Below, one piece after another: positions 23,601 to 34,455 of a stretch of DNA of 64,000 bases; the stretch's first letter is position 1; each line of letters starts with the position of its first letter. Position numbers and translations under genes: made by a program. This DNA comes from Neolentinus lepideus HHB14362 ss-1 (lineage: Eukaryota > Basidiomycota > Agaricomycetes > Gloeophyllales > Gloeophyllaceae), in assembly GCA_001632425.1 (NCBI GenBank), contig KV425559.1:544684-608683 (forward strand). Reading direction: 5' to 3'. Under the pieces are notes generated by a model. It did not search any database. It was not told the DNA's origin and worked only from the letters and a program-made list of their open reading frames with translations.

Positions 23601-24569
23601 CCATACGCTGCAGCCCCAGGTCAAGCTCCGTATGGACCCTACAACCCATATCAGGCTGCTATGCAGTCTCTGTACCGTCCCTATCCGGCTGGACCCCCTC
23701 CGCCTCAGTCATCACAAGCGCCCCAGTCACCCCAAGCGCCCCAGTCATCTCAGCAACCTCAGTCATCTCAGCAACCTCAAGTAACGCAGCCGCCGCAGTC
23801 ATTTCAACCATCTCAGCCATTGCAGCCACAGTATGCATCTGGAACCCAGCCATATGGCTCTACTGCAGCTAACCTAGGTAACAATCCTGCTGGGCCTAGT
23901 TACTTTGGATCATTCTCGGTGTCTGTGAGACAGCCCGGACCGGTACGTTGTCTCACTTTGCTATGCATTGTTCACGAGCTAAATGTAGAATAATTGTAGC
24001 CTCCAGTACAATTCGCAACTGACGTTCAGAAGCGCCGAAAGAGTGGGACGAACGCTGCCACACCCGTACGAGGTACTCAGGCCAGTACATTGAACACCGA
24101 CGCGCCTGCGTCTGTTGGGGTTCCTCCAGTTCAAGTGTTGCAAGCTAACCCTCTGGGTGTCACACCTTCAGGGACACCAGTGACTAGTGCATCTGTGGGC
24201 AAGATAGCGAGTGTGTCGGCGGGCACCGTACTCAGTGCTACATTGGAGCAACCTGTGGCTGAACATGAAGCGTCCTCAACCAGCGAAACACAGCCGTCCA
24301 TCTCAAATGGTCCAGTGCAATCAGCCTCGGTACGTTCATTGCTTGTTTCTAAGTTTTCTTTCCTGACCCGACCCCGACTCGTCTAGCGGCAATGCTCGAA
24401 CAAATCGTGTCATCGCACTCTTCCAGGTGACTCGCAGGGGACACTGTGTGAGAAATGTAAGCAACGAATGAAGAAGAAGCTCACCGAGACGAAACAGCGC
24501 CATAAGCTAGAACCCAAAAAGTTTACCAGTGCGCCCCGGGTCGGGATACAGGAACACCCGCCGAGGTAA
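20691..24569 (+). CDS. protein with five copies of a C-x4-C-x13-C-x2-C/H motif
   Basis: Exons 20691-21176, 21778-22194, 22251-22700, 22750-23097, 23136-23942, 24000-24329 and 24387-24569 all join in phase 0, giving about 1006 residues. Five motifs occur, near residues 97, 236, 352, 474 and 949: CSVRGCSS...MCESC, CSVKGCKA...MCEPC, CTVSHCHA...RCEQH, CSVKLCHN...MCEQC and CSNKSCHR...LCEKC. Each is followed by a Lys/Arg-rich helix such as TKRAKRKQEK. The spacing suggests a four-ligand zinc module, the third copy using His. Between copies 4 and 5 lies a long Pro/Tyr/Gln-rich, low-complexity segment. A nuclear, nucleic-acid-binding regulator is a reasonable inference; no described family name fits. 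The first intron would be 601 bases, unusually long. A 27-base exon at 21694-21720 may split it, or two genes may be involved. Confidence 0.75.
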
Positions 24570-24831
24570 GGACTCTGAATGTATACACGAAGTTGCGTCG
24601 ATGTCTCGATAATTCTTAGCGATGTCCTGAATCATGAATGTCATAAATTATTGGCTTGTGTTGTACATGTGTACTGCATGACTATCCCTATTGTACTAAG
24701 TAGGCTATTATTACAAGTACAAAGCCCTTGCTATTACATCGAATTGTAACCACGTGAATCAAATCAGCGCCGGTGAACAAAGTCACGGCAAGAACAAACA
24801 TATATCTTCTGCCAAGAACCTGATAAAATCG

Positions 24832-27094
24832 TCAAACGTTCTCGGTGTGCTTATGAACAGCAGCGTCACTGAGTCTCCTGCGCCCCTCTGTAGTTGAAGT
24901 GAGCCATGCCTCAAGTCTCCTTCCCAGCTCGCCGCCGCGCCCGCCACAAATATCCCCAGTAGCAACCAGCAACTTCTCCCTCCCCTTCTCCTCCGCTACG
25001 ACCTTCGCCGCAAGGGGCCGGGCAGGCCCGCTGAGCCGCTTAAAGTTCTCGCCCAGTTTATCCACAGCTGCCGCCTTATCCTCGACCTTCGTCTCATCAC
25101 TCGAGCCTGATCCAGACCCTGAACTGAACGACGTCAATCGCTCCCAGGCGACGCCAGCCCTGGCCGCCTTCTCCTCCTCGCACTCTTCCCAATCTTTGAA
25201 CCACTCATCCTCCTCGTCCTCGGGGCCCAGGATACTCCCCACCAGCCCTTCTTCCCATCCGTCCCACTCGACGCATCGGTGAGCCATCCGAGCTCGTGCT
25301 CCAGAGGCCTCGTGATGCAGCCACTCTGTCGTGAGCGTCGCGAAGTCCGTCTCTCGGTGGACCACGCCCTTTGAAGTAACAAGAGGCAGTGTGAGCTTAC
25401 GTGTGTCGGTAGCAAGACTCTCGACTGTTGCGCGAAACAGGCGAGAGGTGAAGGGGCTAGACTGGAGGAAAGCAGGGACGTGGGCAGATGCCCAGAGGGG
25501 GCGCGTTGTTGTGGATTCCCAGTCGATGATGCAAGTCTGATAAAATCAATGGTCAGTGCTAAGAGTAACCCGTACAAGCGTTATTCTCACAATCTTGGAT
25601 GGGTCGTTCTCGTCAACGAAAACGTTCTCCAAACTCATGTCATGACAATCCAACGCAAACTCCTCCGGCACGTCACCCTGCGCCTTCACCTGTCCACCAC
25701 CACCCTCATCGTTATGCTCGCCTCCAATCCCCAACTTCTCCATCATCCGTACCCACCGGCCCATTTCTTCCCTAACTCTCTTCTCTCTCTCCACAAGATG
25801 CGCTACCAAGAAAGTACTCCTCTGCATTCTGCGATAATCCCTATACATCGCATCACCGGGGCCCTCCCACTCCTCTTCGCTCTCATCCCAGTCCCACTCG
25901 GTGCTCTCATCGCTCGCGTCACCAGGTACCGCGCGCACCTTATGGTGCCTACTCGACTGGATCTCGTCCGGATCAAGATGCAGTCGGTGCGGCGCCGACT
26001 TGCCTTCGTTCTCCCTTTTCACGCCGTTGATTTCACGCTCTGCACACGAGAGCAGGTACGAGTGGGTTGTCAGCCACGGTCCGCGATCGATCTCGTCCGG
26101 ATGCGCGAGATCACCTCGTCCGGAGCCGAAGAATGGCCAGGAGACGATGGGCCCAACGTGAAAGTCTGGTGGAGATGGAGATGCTACCGCAGTGGATTTG
26201 GGGGTCATTGTGAAACTCCGACACAATGGCTGGGGTATCGAGAATGAAGATGTCCGCCCAGGGACTGGCGTGTGCGCGCTCGAGCAGGCAATTGATGCCT
26301 GTGGCGGCGGCAGCCCAGAATAGAGCGAGCCAAGATGAGAAAATCGGTGCCCGAACAACGGAATAACAAGCTGGACAACGTTATCAAGGAGCTTCCGCAG
26401 CTTCTCGTGCGACATGGAATGATAGACGCGAGACAAAGGTATTCCAGGGGCCTATAGTTGTCGAACAAAGTATAATCAGTCACGTGATCAGCGGGGGGTG
26501 CAAAAGACGAACGTGCCTTGGACATGAGGATGTACTCTCCCCCCAAGCGATTGTAAGGGTTCGCATCGTAGTGATAGACGTCCGGGACTGGAATGGCAGT
26601 GTGTGTTCGGATGTAGTTCATCGTGGCGACCTCGGATTCAGTCTTGAGCCGCGGCATAAACCGACGGGCAACTCGCGCAATGAGTTCGCGCGCGTCAATC
26701 AGGGTAATTGAGTACGCCTAAAGCGGGTGTCAGAACCATAGTCAGATGAATAGGTGAGAGTACGGACCTTATGAAACGTCCCTACGGGATACGATGGACG
26801 AGTTACACAGGAGAGTAAGGAAATGGCGGACGACGCACCTGAGCTAAGGAACCTAATTCTACCAACTGGAACACCCATCTTCTCCTCAATAATGTCTTTC
26901 AACACCCGCCTATCCACCTCGAAAGGCGCAGAACCATGGGGAGCATTCTTCGCCTCCCTTTTCCTATCTTCATGCTCTACATCCCAATCCCACTCAATCA
27001 CAGGTTTCCCGACCGTCTCCTCCTTTATCGCCGTATTCGCATTGCTCATTGTAACTGATGTATCCGCGCACCATTCATGAGCATGGTAATGCAT
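24832..27094 (-). CDS. APH-fold phosphotransferase / kinase-like protein
   Basis: Exons 27094-26839, 26781-26768, 26717-26517, 26451-25591 and 25536-24832 join in phase and give 678 residues. Diagnostic parts are the N-lobe AYSITLIDARELIARVARR and MNYIRTHTAIPVPDVYHYD, YILMSKAPGIPLSRVYHSM, the catalytic loop CHDMSLENVFVD (His near 427, Asp next to it, Asn five further on) and the metal-binding IIDWES near 449. These define the aminoglycoside-phosphotransferase/choline-kinase fold that is widespread in fungi, mostly with unknown small-molecule or protein substrates. Between the N-lobe and the catalytic loop is an extra roughly 170-residue acidic and Arg-rich insert. Exon 2 is 14 bases long, and the third intron (26516-26452) needs a GC donor. 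The start is uncertain: an ATG at 27049 would also serve. Confidence 0.85.
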
Positions 27095-28390
27095 TCCCAA
27101 GTCTCGACTAACTTCCAAAGGCAGTACCGGCGGTACTATCTTCGAGGAACCCGTCCTGTTCTCTTCGGTAATATCGTGACGCGCAGATGACTGTGGTTCA
27201 AACGAGGAGTGCTGGAGGAGGGGAAGGATAGGCCAGAAAGGAAGTCTGGAAGAAGCGACGGCGGCGGCGTGCTTTATAGGACGAACCAGGGATTACGAGT
27301 CGACAATCACGCACCGAGAGGATGCCAAGCCACATTCATATTTGTCCCTGTTTGTCCTTAATGGCGTATCCCCGCGACATGATGATGGCGCCCAACGTGA
27401 CACCGACTCTGCGAGCAGCCCTGCAGCCATTCCCGAAGGCAACAGACAGGAATCACACACTCTGCGTTACGCTGTTTCTATACTCAAGAGCTGCGGGTAT
27501 ATCGTCAGTCCTTATATCCACCCACCGCACTGTTTCCGCCTGCATGCACTTGGAAGTTCGTCATCTCACTCGGAGTGCCTAGTCAGGCAGTCTAACAGCG
27601 GTTCCGAGAAGGAGGTAAGAAGTAATCAATACTATCATTAGACGGGAGTTGCAAATTTTGCAACTCCCGAGCAACCCCTACTATACCATCCACACTGAAC
27701 GAAAAAAATTGGGACCACCACAGATGCATAGATATAGACTAGGATATACTGTTCATGGAGTAAAATCAAAGAAAAGCATGTGTGGTAAGGATTGCTGGTC
27801 AAGATATCTATGCCTCAATACTGATTGCAGCATGTAAACAAGAGATCTCTCCGGTAAAATGAGCATTTACCTCAAACTCGAGTCTGGGATAGTTTTAACT
27901 ACTGTTATTCTGTCTAAATAACCTACCCGATAAGCATAAAAGTGCTTGAGGACCTTTAAGGATGCCGAGCTGCAGCTCCTGGAGCGCAGGGCGTGACATC
28001 GTCTGACGCGAGATTCAAACTCCGCTAGTTGACAGTCAAGCGGAGTACGTCGAGTTGAGCCTTTGCCGGATCGGAGTCTGGACGTGCCGTGTGACTGATG
28101 TGTGACAAAACTTTTGCAACTCCCGAGCACAACCTGGCATCTCTCCTGCACTCGTAGCGTTAGATATTAAATCGCGAAAAAATGATAACCATGTTTGTAG
28201 GATGACATTTCATGATCCCATGGAGACCGATCATGAAAGTGTTGAGCACAGTCGACGTTGTATGGCGATTTGCAGGACTTTTTGCAACTCCCGTGTAATG
28301 ATAGTACTGTTGATAATGCAAAACACTGATCTAACCCCACATCTTCCCTAAAATAAACCAACCGGGTCTTAGCCGGAGGGGCGGGGCCTA
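27095..28390. other. intergenic region rich in palindromic repeats
   Basis: The left part is the APH-like gene's upstream region. From 27.6 to 28.3 kb the motif ttttgcaactcccg recurs (27656, 28112, 28280) with a perfect palindrome at 27643-27669. A stretch at 28013-28035 (attcaaactccgct, then gttgaca) matches 16751-16773 near the large hairpin. This appears to be a cluster of related non-autonomous elements. No gene was supported. Confidence 0.45.
27643..27669. repeat. perfect 13+1+13 palindrome
   Basis: The arm cgggagttgcaaa is followed by one base and its exact reverse complement. The arm sequence equals the terminal motif of the 16.8-17.3 kb hairpin and recurs at 28112 and 28280. Confidence 0.9.
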
Positions 28391-30114
28391 GAGCGAACGT
28401 GTCTCATGCTCAACGCAGCCCTGAATGGAAACACGGTGGGTGAAGGAAAGGCGGTAGCTATATGAAGGCCAACATTCCTCGGTAGTAACCTGGGAGACAA
28501 GACGAACATGAAAAGCACCGCCAAGAAGCGAAGACCAAGTCTTGGCCGCATCGCCCACAACAATTTCTACGTACGAAAGAATGCTGGGCGTAGCAAGGGC
28601 CTTGGACGTACCGGCGGGGTACACCCAAATGGATACAGAACTGTTCGTCAGAATGGCGAGCTTAGATAGATCCTGAGACGAGGAATACACGGGCCATATG
28701 GTGATCCACTCGAACTGCGGACCCACCCCATGCTAATACATTGGACAGAACGTGGCAGCATCCCGCAGTACACGGGAAGGATATCCGGTATTAGTCATAC
28801 TTGCCGGTCAGAGAGCTATCACGGCCCACGCGGAAATAGAAGGGGATGGGAGGCGGGGGCGAGCAAGTCGTCCACCCACAACCTGATACGTTCCGACGGC
28901 AGAAAGCATCACACCGGTGAACAAAGCACATCAATCGGGGTTCGGAATGAACAAGGATCAGGAAGGCAAGGGGAAGGCCAAGGTCCTAAGGTGTTCAAGG
29001 TTCGTCTGAATTGAATAGAGAATCGTATAAAAGTCTTGACCCTTTCACATCGAATTTACTGCAGATGATGAGATACGCCACTCTGATTGATGCGTCAAGA
29101 TGGGTTAACACAGGGCACAAGACAAAGATGATGTACGGACCGTCAGCTCAATCACATGGGGATTAAGCATATGCACAACAACATCACCCTGCCCGAGAGA
29201 GGATGCCGAACGGATTAGTGATATGCCGCCTTTGGGATTCGGCAGGTTTCCGTCAATGATGTTGGAAGCGGAGGTAGAAGACAGCCGGCAAGCGCAAGGG
29301 TATATAAGACAAAGTCACTCCCCGAATGTAAGTGAAAATCAGCTCTTGTCCAAAGAACTTTGATAAGTTCGTGATCACGCCCGAGGAGATGCTCGGGGAC
29401 GTTGGGCAAGCCTTCGGCAAGTTTTTCGTATTAGCCGACCAGCCACACCTTAGTCTGAACCAGCGGGAACAAGAATGCAACGATGTGGTTCAAATGGATC
29501 GTCAAACGATTGCTCCCCAGTGACGCTCTTTTCGCATCGTCACGTGCCAGGGATTTAATGTTCACATGTGATTAAGGGGCAGATGCAGGGCTGAGTCTAT
29601 CAGACATGTGAATACAATGATGTACAGCCAGAAATTCGACGCACCTTCGCGTAGTCTAGGCACGGCGGAAGGCGAAAATGTATGAAGGGGTGGACCCTAG
29701 AGAACGAGAACTCTTGATGCACATCAGACGAACAAGCCGAGCCATCTCTTCTTTCCTGAAGATAGGGCGGACGGTATCGACAGTGTTCATTTGTAGCTGA
29801 AAGATGTCGCAGATCCAGCAGGTTATCACCCATATACTCGCAGCGATGAAGTAACCAGACCAGAAAGAGTATATCCCACATGACGACCAAAGCACACACC
29901 GATACAGACGTTGAAAAAAGCCTACAAGTAGATCACAGCATATCATCACGAGTCATCTTTAGTCAGAGCGTGGAAGAATCCAACATCAGAAACCAGACAC
30001 GAGTTTAGAGTCGGAAGCAACTTCAGAGTTCAGATCGAAAGGAGTCGCTGATATGGTGGCGATAAGATCCAAAACCAAGGATGCAGCAAGGTAGGCAACT
30101 GCGATCAGGCCCAT
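28391..30114 (-). other. possible unresolved spliced gene (minus)
   Basis: A TATA element (tataaaatag on the minus strand, about 30190) lies 75 bases before an ATG at 30114. That ATG opens a hydrophobic N-terminus, MGLIAVAYLAASLVLDLIAT, like a signal peptide or anchor. Downstream minus-strand frames at about 29890-29650 and 29480-29215 are protein-like, and some plausible GT-AG joins exist. No complete model closes and no family was recognised. It may be a real orphan gene or a decayed one. Confidence 0.3.
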
Positions 30115-30182
30115 TTTCGCGTCGAATGACCGAGATTCAAGAAGAGAGCGCTGGAGACACAGAACGATCCGCCTGTCCGGAA

Positions 30183-30196
30183 TCTGCTATTTTATA
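30183..30196 (-). promoter_or_regulatory. TATA box candidate
   Basis: The minus strand reads tctataaaatagc, about 75 bases upstream of the ATG at 30114. Spacing and sequence fit a core promoter for the unresolved gene. Confidence 0.4.
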
Positions 30197-30973
30197 GACC
30201 CATCGATTTCTGCGCCACATGCGTGAATCTGCTTCTTCAGGATGGAGGCGATCATAGGTACTTCGAAGAGCGCAAGCGTGCAGAACGAAACATAATAGAC
30301 AAGGCCCCAGCTTCACTACAAAGAGGAGACCGCGACAGATACGAGCCACAGGCGCTGCGGCAACAACCGACCCCGAGAGCTCATAACTATCGCGGCCGCT
30401 ACACTGCAATAAAGCTGTCATGAAAGCTTCACGAGACCTGACAGTCAGAATAGTGGTGCAGGAGAGGTCAAGTGGTAAGACGAGGAAAACTAGGTTGTGC
30501 TGGCTGTCGGCGGCGAGTGGAAGAGACAAGAAAAGTTCATCAGTCGGAGGGAGAGCCTTATGTCGGCGCGTGCCGGAATTCCATTAAGCGACTTCCGATC
30601 CTTCCCGATCCTCTTTGGGACTTGTGTCTTGGTTCAATAGATTTATAAATAGAGCGTATTTGCAGCACTTGTGTAAACTTTTCCTGCAACAGAGCTCCAA
30701 CTTACAGTATGTTCGGATGCGATGTTCCACTGATTTTCGGTTTCCTCCAGAGCTCAAGATTCAAGATGATTCTTTGATGCATCAGGGTCGTATGTATCGA
30801 CATTTCACCCCTGTAAAGAAACGAAGTCGAAAGAATAGAAAAGACAAGTGCTACGGACAAGTTGACCCTTGGTTACGGCATTTGTTCTGAATGGGAGGCT
30901 CCAAAGAAGTGGCCGTTTAGGCGCTGCAAATACGTTCTATTATCCAGTAGCTATCTCTGATACTTTGAATGTC

Positions 30974-32430
30974 ATGACCACTACTCAGCAACGCATCCCG
31001 GAGGTCCCAGGCCTCATCGAGGAGCTCAAGCAAGCTCATGCTGCCCTCTCTGAAGTGGATCCTAAGGACGTCGCATTAGGGCTCTCCAAGTGGCTGGTAT
31101 GTCGTGTACATTTGTTCCCATGTAATGGTATTCTGACTCCTTCGTGTGTAGACTGGAAAGATGGACCAGGGCAATGATTATACCAGGCGGGTTAGGTTAG
31201 CCACGGCTATGCTTTGTATCAAGCAGCAACTCCCTTCGAAGCTAGTGAAGATATTGTCCACCATGAGGGCGCTACAAGATTTCCCCTGGGATACGGTCGA
31301 TCCAGCTTCGTCCGTGGAGTCTTTGCCCGCTGCTAGACAGACCCGAAGTAAGTCGCGATCTGAGGTTAAATTGTGGGAACCGGCGAGCATGAAAGTACGG
31401 AAGTCTATTTCTGATCCTGGAATACAACTGACGTTTCTTGATAGTGCGATAAGTGCGCCAAAAACCATTTTGTGTGCATGGTGCCGGCGAATAGCGATCG
31501 CGCTTTTTCCTGCCAGGCCTGTGTCGCGGGAAAGATCAAGTGTAGAATGGCAAAGGCGCCATCCACCCTCGGGCGAGGTGGGACCAAGCACGGAAAGACG
31601 GAAAGGGGAAGAAGGCGGTATTGCCGCGGAGGGCAGTGGTCAAGGTATTTGAAGATGTAGACATCATTTCGGAGACTGATGATGCCGAGAACGAGGACGT
31701 GGAGGAAGAGGAGATAGCGGCGTCCGGCGCCAGTGGCTCAGGTGGTAAGTATTTCCCTGCGTCCGGTATACGTGATGATACTGATTTTGCGTTACAGGAA
31801 GTGCTCCTCCGCTGACCGTGAGTCCTAGGAAGCGGCCCATCGAGGTTTACGACACAGAGTCGGAATCTTCAAAGCAGCGCCGCTTCTCTTTCCTTTGTAT
31901 GTATTCATTACTCCACTGTTATTCCTTGTCTCCATGACACTCTGGGGACTAGCGGGTAGCAAATCCGGAGGACCAGCATCTCCATTGGCCTCTTCGTCCT
32001 CGTTGTTGCCTTTTAAAGTGCCTCAACCACCTACTCCCTCTGGTCCAGCGATGTTGTGGACCCCAGCCTCCAACTCATTTCCGTCCTCCGCTTCGTGTAA
32101 GTGACATATCTGTCAGCTTTCATCATCTTGCGCTGATGGTTTGTTGTGGAAGTGCACATGTCCCAGGAGGATGCTCGCACCGCCATGTTGGAGAACCGCG
32201 TGAACGCTTTTGAGACCCGCATGGTCACCATCCGCAGCGAGATGCTTGATGTCTGCCAGCACATCGCGATGCTCTCCGGTACCTTACAGGAGCTCCAACA
32301 GCAAGGGGCAAGTCTCCGGAACGACCACATGACCGACCTCGACTCCGTCCGTAGTTCGTTGAACAGGGTACTTGACCGCCTGTGGCCTGATGCTAGACAT
32401 CCGCATCTGTCCGTTCTTCTGTCTTCATAA
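30974..32430 (+). pseudogene. Zn2Cys6-like/coiled-coil protein gene with a frameshift
   Basis: Exons start at 30974 (MTTTQQRIPEVPGLIEELKQ); 30974-31096, 31152-31394 and 31445 onward join in phase. Exon 3 encodes CDKCAKNHFVC...CQACVAGKIKC, a C-x2-C-x6-C pattern given twice with an 11-residue linker, like a fungal Zn2Cys6 cluster. The frame then runs to a stop at 31658. Two bases out of phase, an acidic frame (VVKVFEDVDIISETDDAENE) continues from about 31625. It splices through 31742, 31799-31896 and 31954-32098 into a coiled coil (32151-32430) containing MLDVCQHIAMLSGTLQELQQ. An exact 8-base tandem duplication at about 31588-31604 explains the shift. Related proteins are repeated in Agaricomycetes with unknown role. 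Either this allele is broken or the assembly has an error. Confidence 0.7.
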
Positions 32431-33272
32431 AGGTCTCCCAGTCAGGGTACACAGATCTAAGTCGCAGATGCAGCGAGGTCCGTAGTCGGACATGGACATT
32501 ACGCTATTATGAGTCCTCAGGTATGAAGGAAGTGTCTTTAGAAAATCTTAGCTATGCCTAGAATGGGTGTCAACTATTTTGTAGTTCAAAATATTATGAA
32601 GTTCGAGCGAAAAGTCTGCTCGTAATCGAGACCACAATTCTGGCCTGTAGTCTCATTTTCTCTCTTTAATGTTGAAATCTAGGAGATCGTATATATAAGC
32701 TTGTATCTTCTAGTCTAATTTGTACGATACTCGATTACCCTTCGGGCAATGGACTCGGAGCGAGCGCGTTTGATCAATTGCATGGTCCTTGGTTTATTTT
32801 AACATTTAATATTTCCTCTCTCGTTCCATATTACTAAGGGCATATATTCCACTATATCCGAGGTTTTACATGCGCATTGGAGTGCATTTTGAATTCGTTT
32901 TGTCGGATGCAGTAAACTGTGTATTACCGTGGGAATCAATGTGACCGGACCCGCGAGGACCCGCGTTGTCGCCAAGTTATCATCGTCGAAACACATAAGA
33001 ATGTGAGGGCGGTCAGTTGCTTTTACGAATCGCCTGATATCACAGCGAATGACCACAAGAAAGGTACAGAATAGAAACGCACCGAGCGTGATCAATCATC
33101 AAGTAGCTCACCTTGGAGTGGCTCCATGAATTCAAGCCCTCCATCTCCCGTGCAGTGACGATCGAGTAGACATACTCCAAGAACTCGATGTTGGTAAAGG
33201 CAAGTCTTGTAGCTTCATGCTGTGTGGCAGCCTTTGATGTGAACCTGTATTCTGTATCGGAATTCCCTCCAA
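32431..33272. other. intergenic, AT-rich
   Basis: Frames are at most about 98 codons and no domain is seen. The first 300 bases are AT-rich 3' sequence. Confidence 0.45.
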
Positions 33273-33744
33273 ATGATTCGGTCGGCACTCAAGTCCTTGA
33301 CGAAGCGCAACCACGATCCTGTCAAATTTCAATGCAAACCTGGACACGCACGGCTACAATCGACGTACGCCTATATGAGACTTATGGACAAGATCGCAAC
33401 GGACCCGCTACAAACATTATACGAGGTCTGGACCACCTCTGACAAGATCGTTTCTAGCCCTGAGTTTTACTGGGTGCTGGAGAAACAGTTACTACAATCA
33501 TACTGTGGTGATGATGATAACTCCCAAGGTAGACCCTATATTGGTTGTATACAATGACGATTAAACCAGCGTAAGTCTACAGGCTTGCTGCTAGTGTGGT
33601 ACAACTTTGTCTAACCATCAATAAATAGGTGATAAATATGGCGAGAAAAAGAGAGAAATTGTGGCCGAGCGTGCTTGGACTTCCTCCTGCGTCAAGCAGG
33701 AATTTACGATTCCTCTCGGGCTGAGGACAGCGTTTTCCCCTTAG
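33273..33744 (+). CDS. small hypothetical protein
   Basis: Two exons, 33273-33528 and 33629-33744, join in phase across a 100-base GT-AG intron and give 123 residues. The peptide has balanced composition (KFQCKPGHARLQSTYAYMRL, then EVWTTSDKIVSSPEFYWVLE) without a known domain or signal. Its stop codon overlaps that of the expansin-like gene on the other strand by two bases. An additional upstream exon is possible. It may be a fragment; no function is proposed. Confidence 0.35.
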
Positions 33745-34362
33745 ACATAGTTCCAGGAGCCGTAGATGATCTCGACAGAGGGGTCCGCGAAATACGAGAA
33801 GAGACCATTGCTCAGGTCAAGGCCTCCCGCGGGGCAGCCAGGGCACTGAGGCGAGTGTGTCAGAAGTTCGATACTCGAATACCAATAACGGTTTGACCGC
33901 ATACCTTGTCCGCGACCTGAGCTGTGGCGGTCTTTCCGCCATAGGAAATCTGGATGTTGCGGAAGCAGTTGGGACCGGGGTACCCAGCTCCAAAGTCCTG
34001 AAGGAATGATGAAGACGAGCATGGTAAGAGTCACAGGTTGTTGCTTACATCAACGCTCAGTGCCACAACCTGTAATAGCATGTGAGTACCTTGAACTATG
34101 TCAATGCAGCGGGACGCTCACATAGTCAGTGGCGACGTTGGTTTGACCACAGGCACCCCTGGAGACTTCTTTAGTACTCGGAGCATTTGAACTTACTATT
34201 GCACACTCACAGACCGACATCGTACCAGGTGAACTTGGCATTGTCGACCCGCTTCGTCAAACCTGTCTCCACCTCGGTCTGGTTCCAGTGGATGCTTGCT
34301 GCCTGCGTTAGCGAGAGCAGGATAGCGAAGAAGGCGAAGAAAGTAAACGACAGAGTATACAT
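33741..34362 (-). CDS. small secreted expansin-like protein (double-psi beta-barrel)
   Basis: Exons 34362-34211, 34158-34122, 34069-34049, 33997-33905 and 33845-33741 give 135 residues. MYTLSFTFFAFFAILLSLTQ plus AAS is a signal peptide, and LTKR is a possible Kex2 site. The mature part FTWYDVGLGACG...DFGAGYPGPNCF...VADKCPGCPAGGLDLSNGLF is the RlpA-like/expansin double-psi beta-barrel common in basidiomycete secretomes, with Cys residues in conserved positions and the DKCPGCP signature. Related fungal proteins loosen cell walls or act as small secreted effectors or protease-inhibitor-like proteins; no enzyme activity is known for most. A close paralogue with the same intron positions lies at 56439-57089. 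Exon 3 is 21 bases and encodes VVALSVD. Confidence 0.92.
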
Positions 34363-34445
34363 ATTGAAATGTAAGGTATTTGGCGCCGAAGAAGAGAATG
34401 GAAGAGGAAGGCCGGTAAGCAGATGCTGTTTCTCTAAATCACTCC

Positions 34446-34455
34446 TGTATTTATA
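34446..34455 (-). promoter_or_regulatory. TATA box of the first expansin-like gene
   Basis: The minus strand reads tataaatacag about 85 bases upstream of the ATG at 34362, a good core-promoter position. Confidence 0.55.

Noticed and set aside
25480..26247. 255-codon plus-strand frame
   Set aside because: Overlaps the catalytic region of the APH-like gene on the other strand, where conserved motifs and splice sites support the minus strand.
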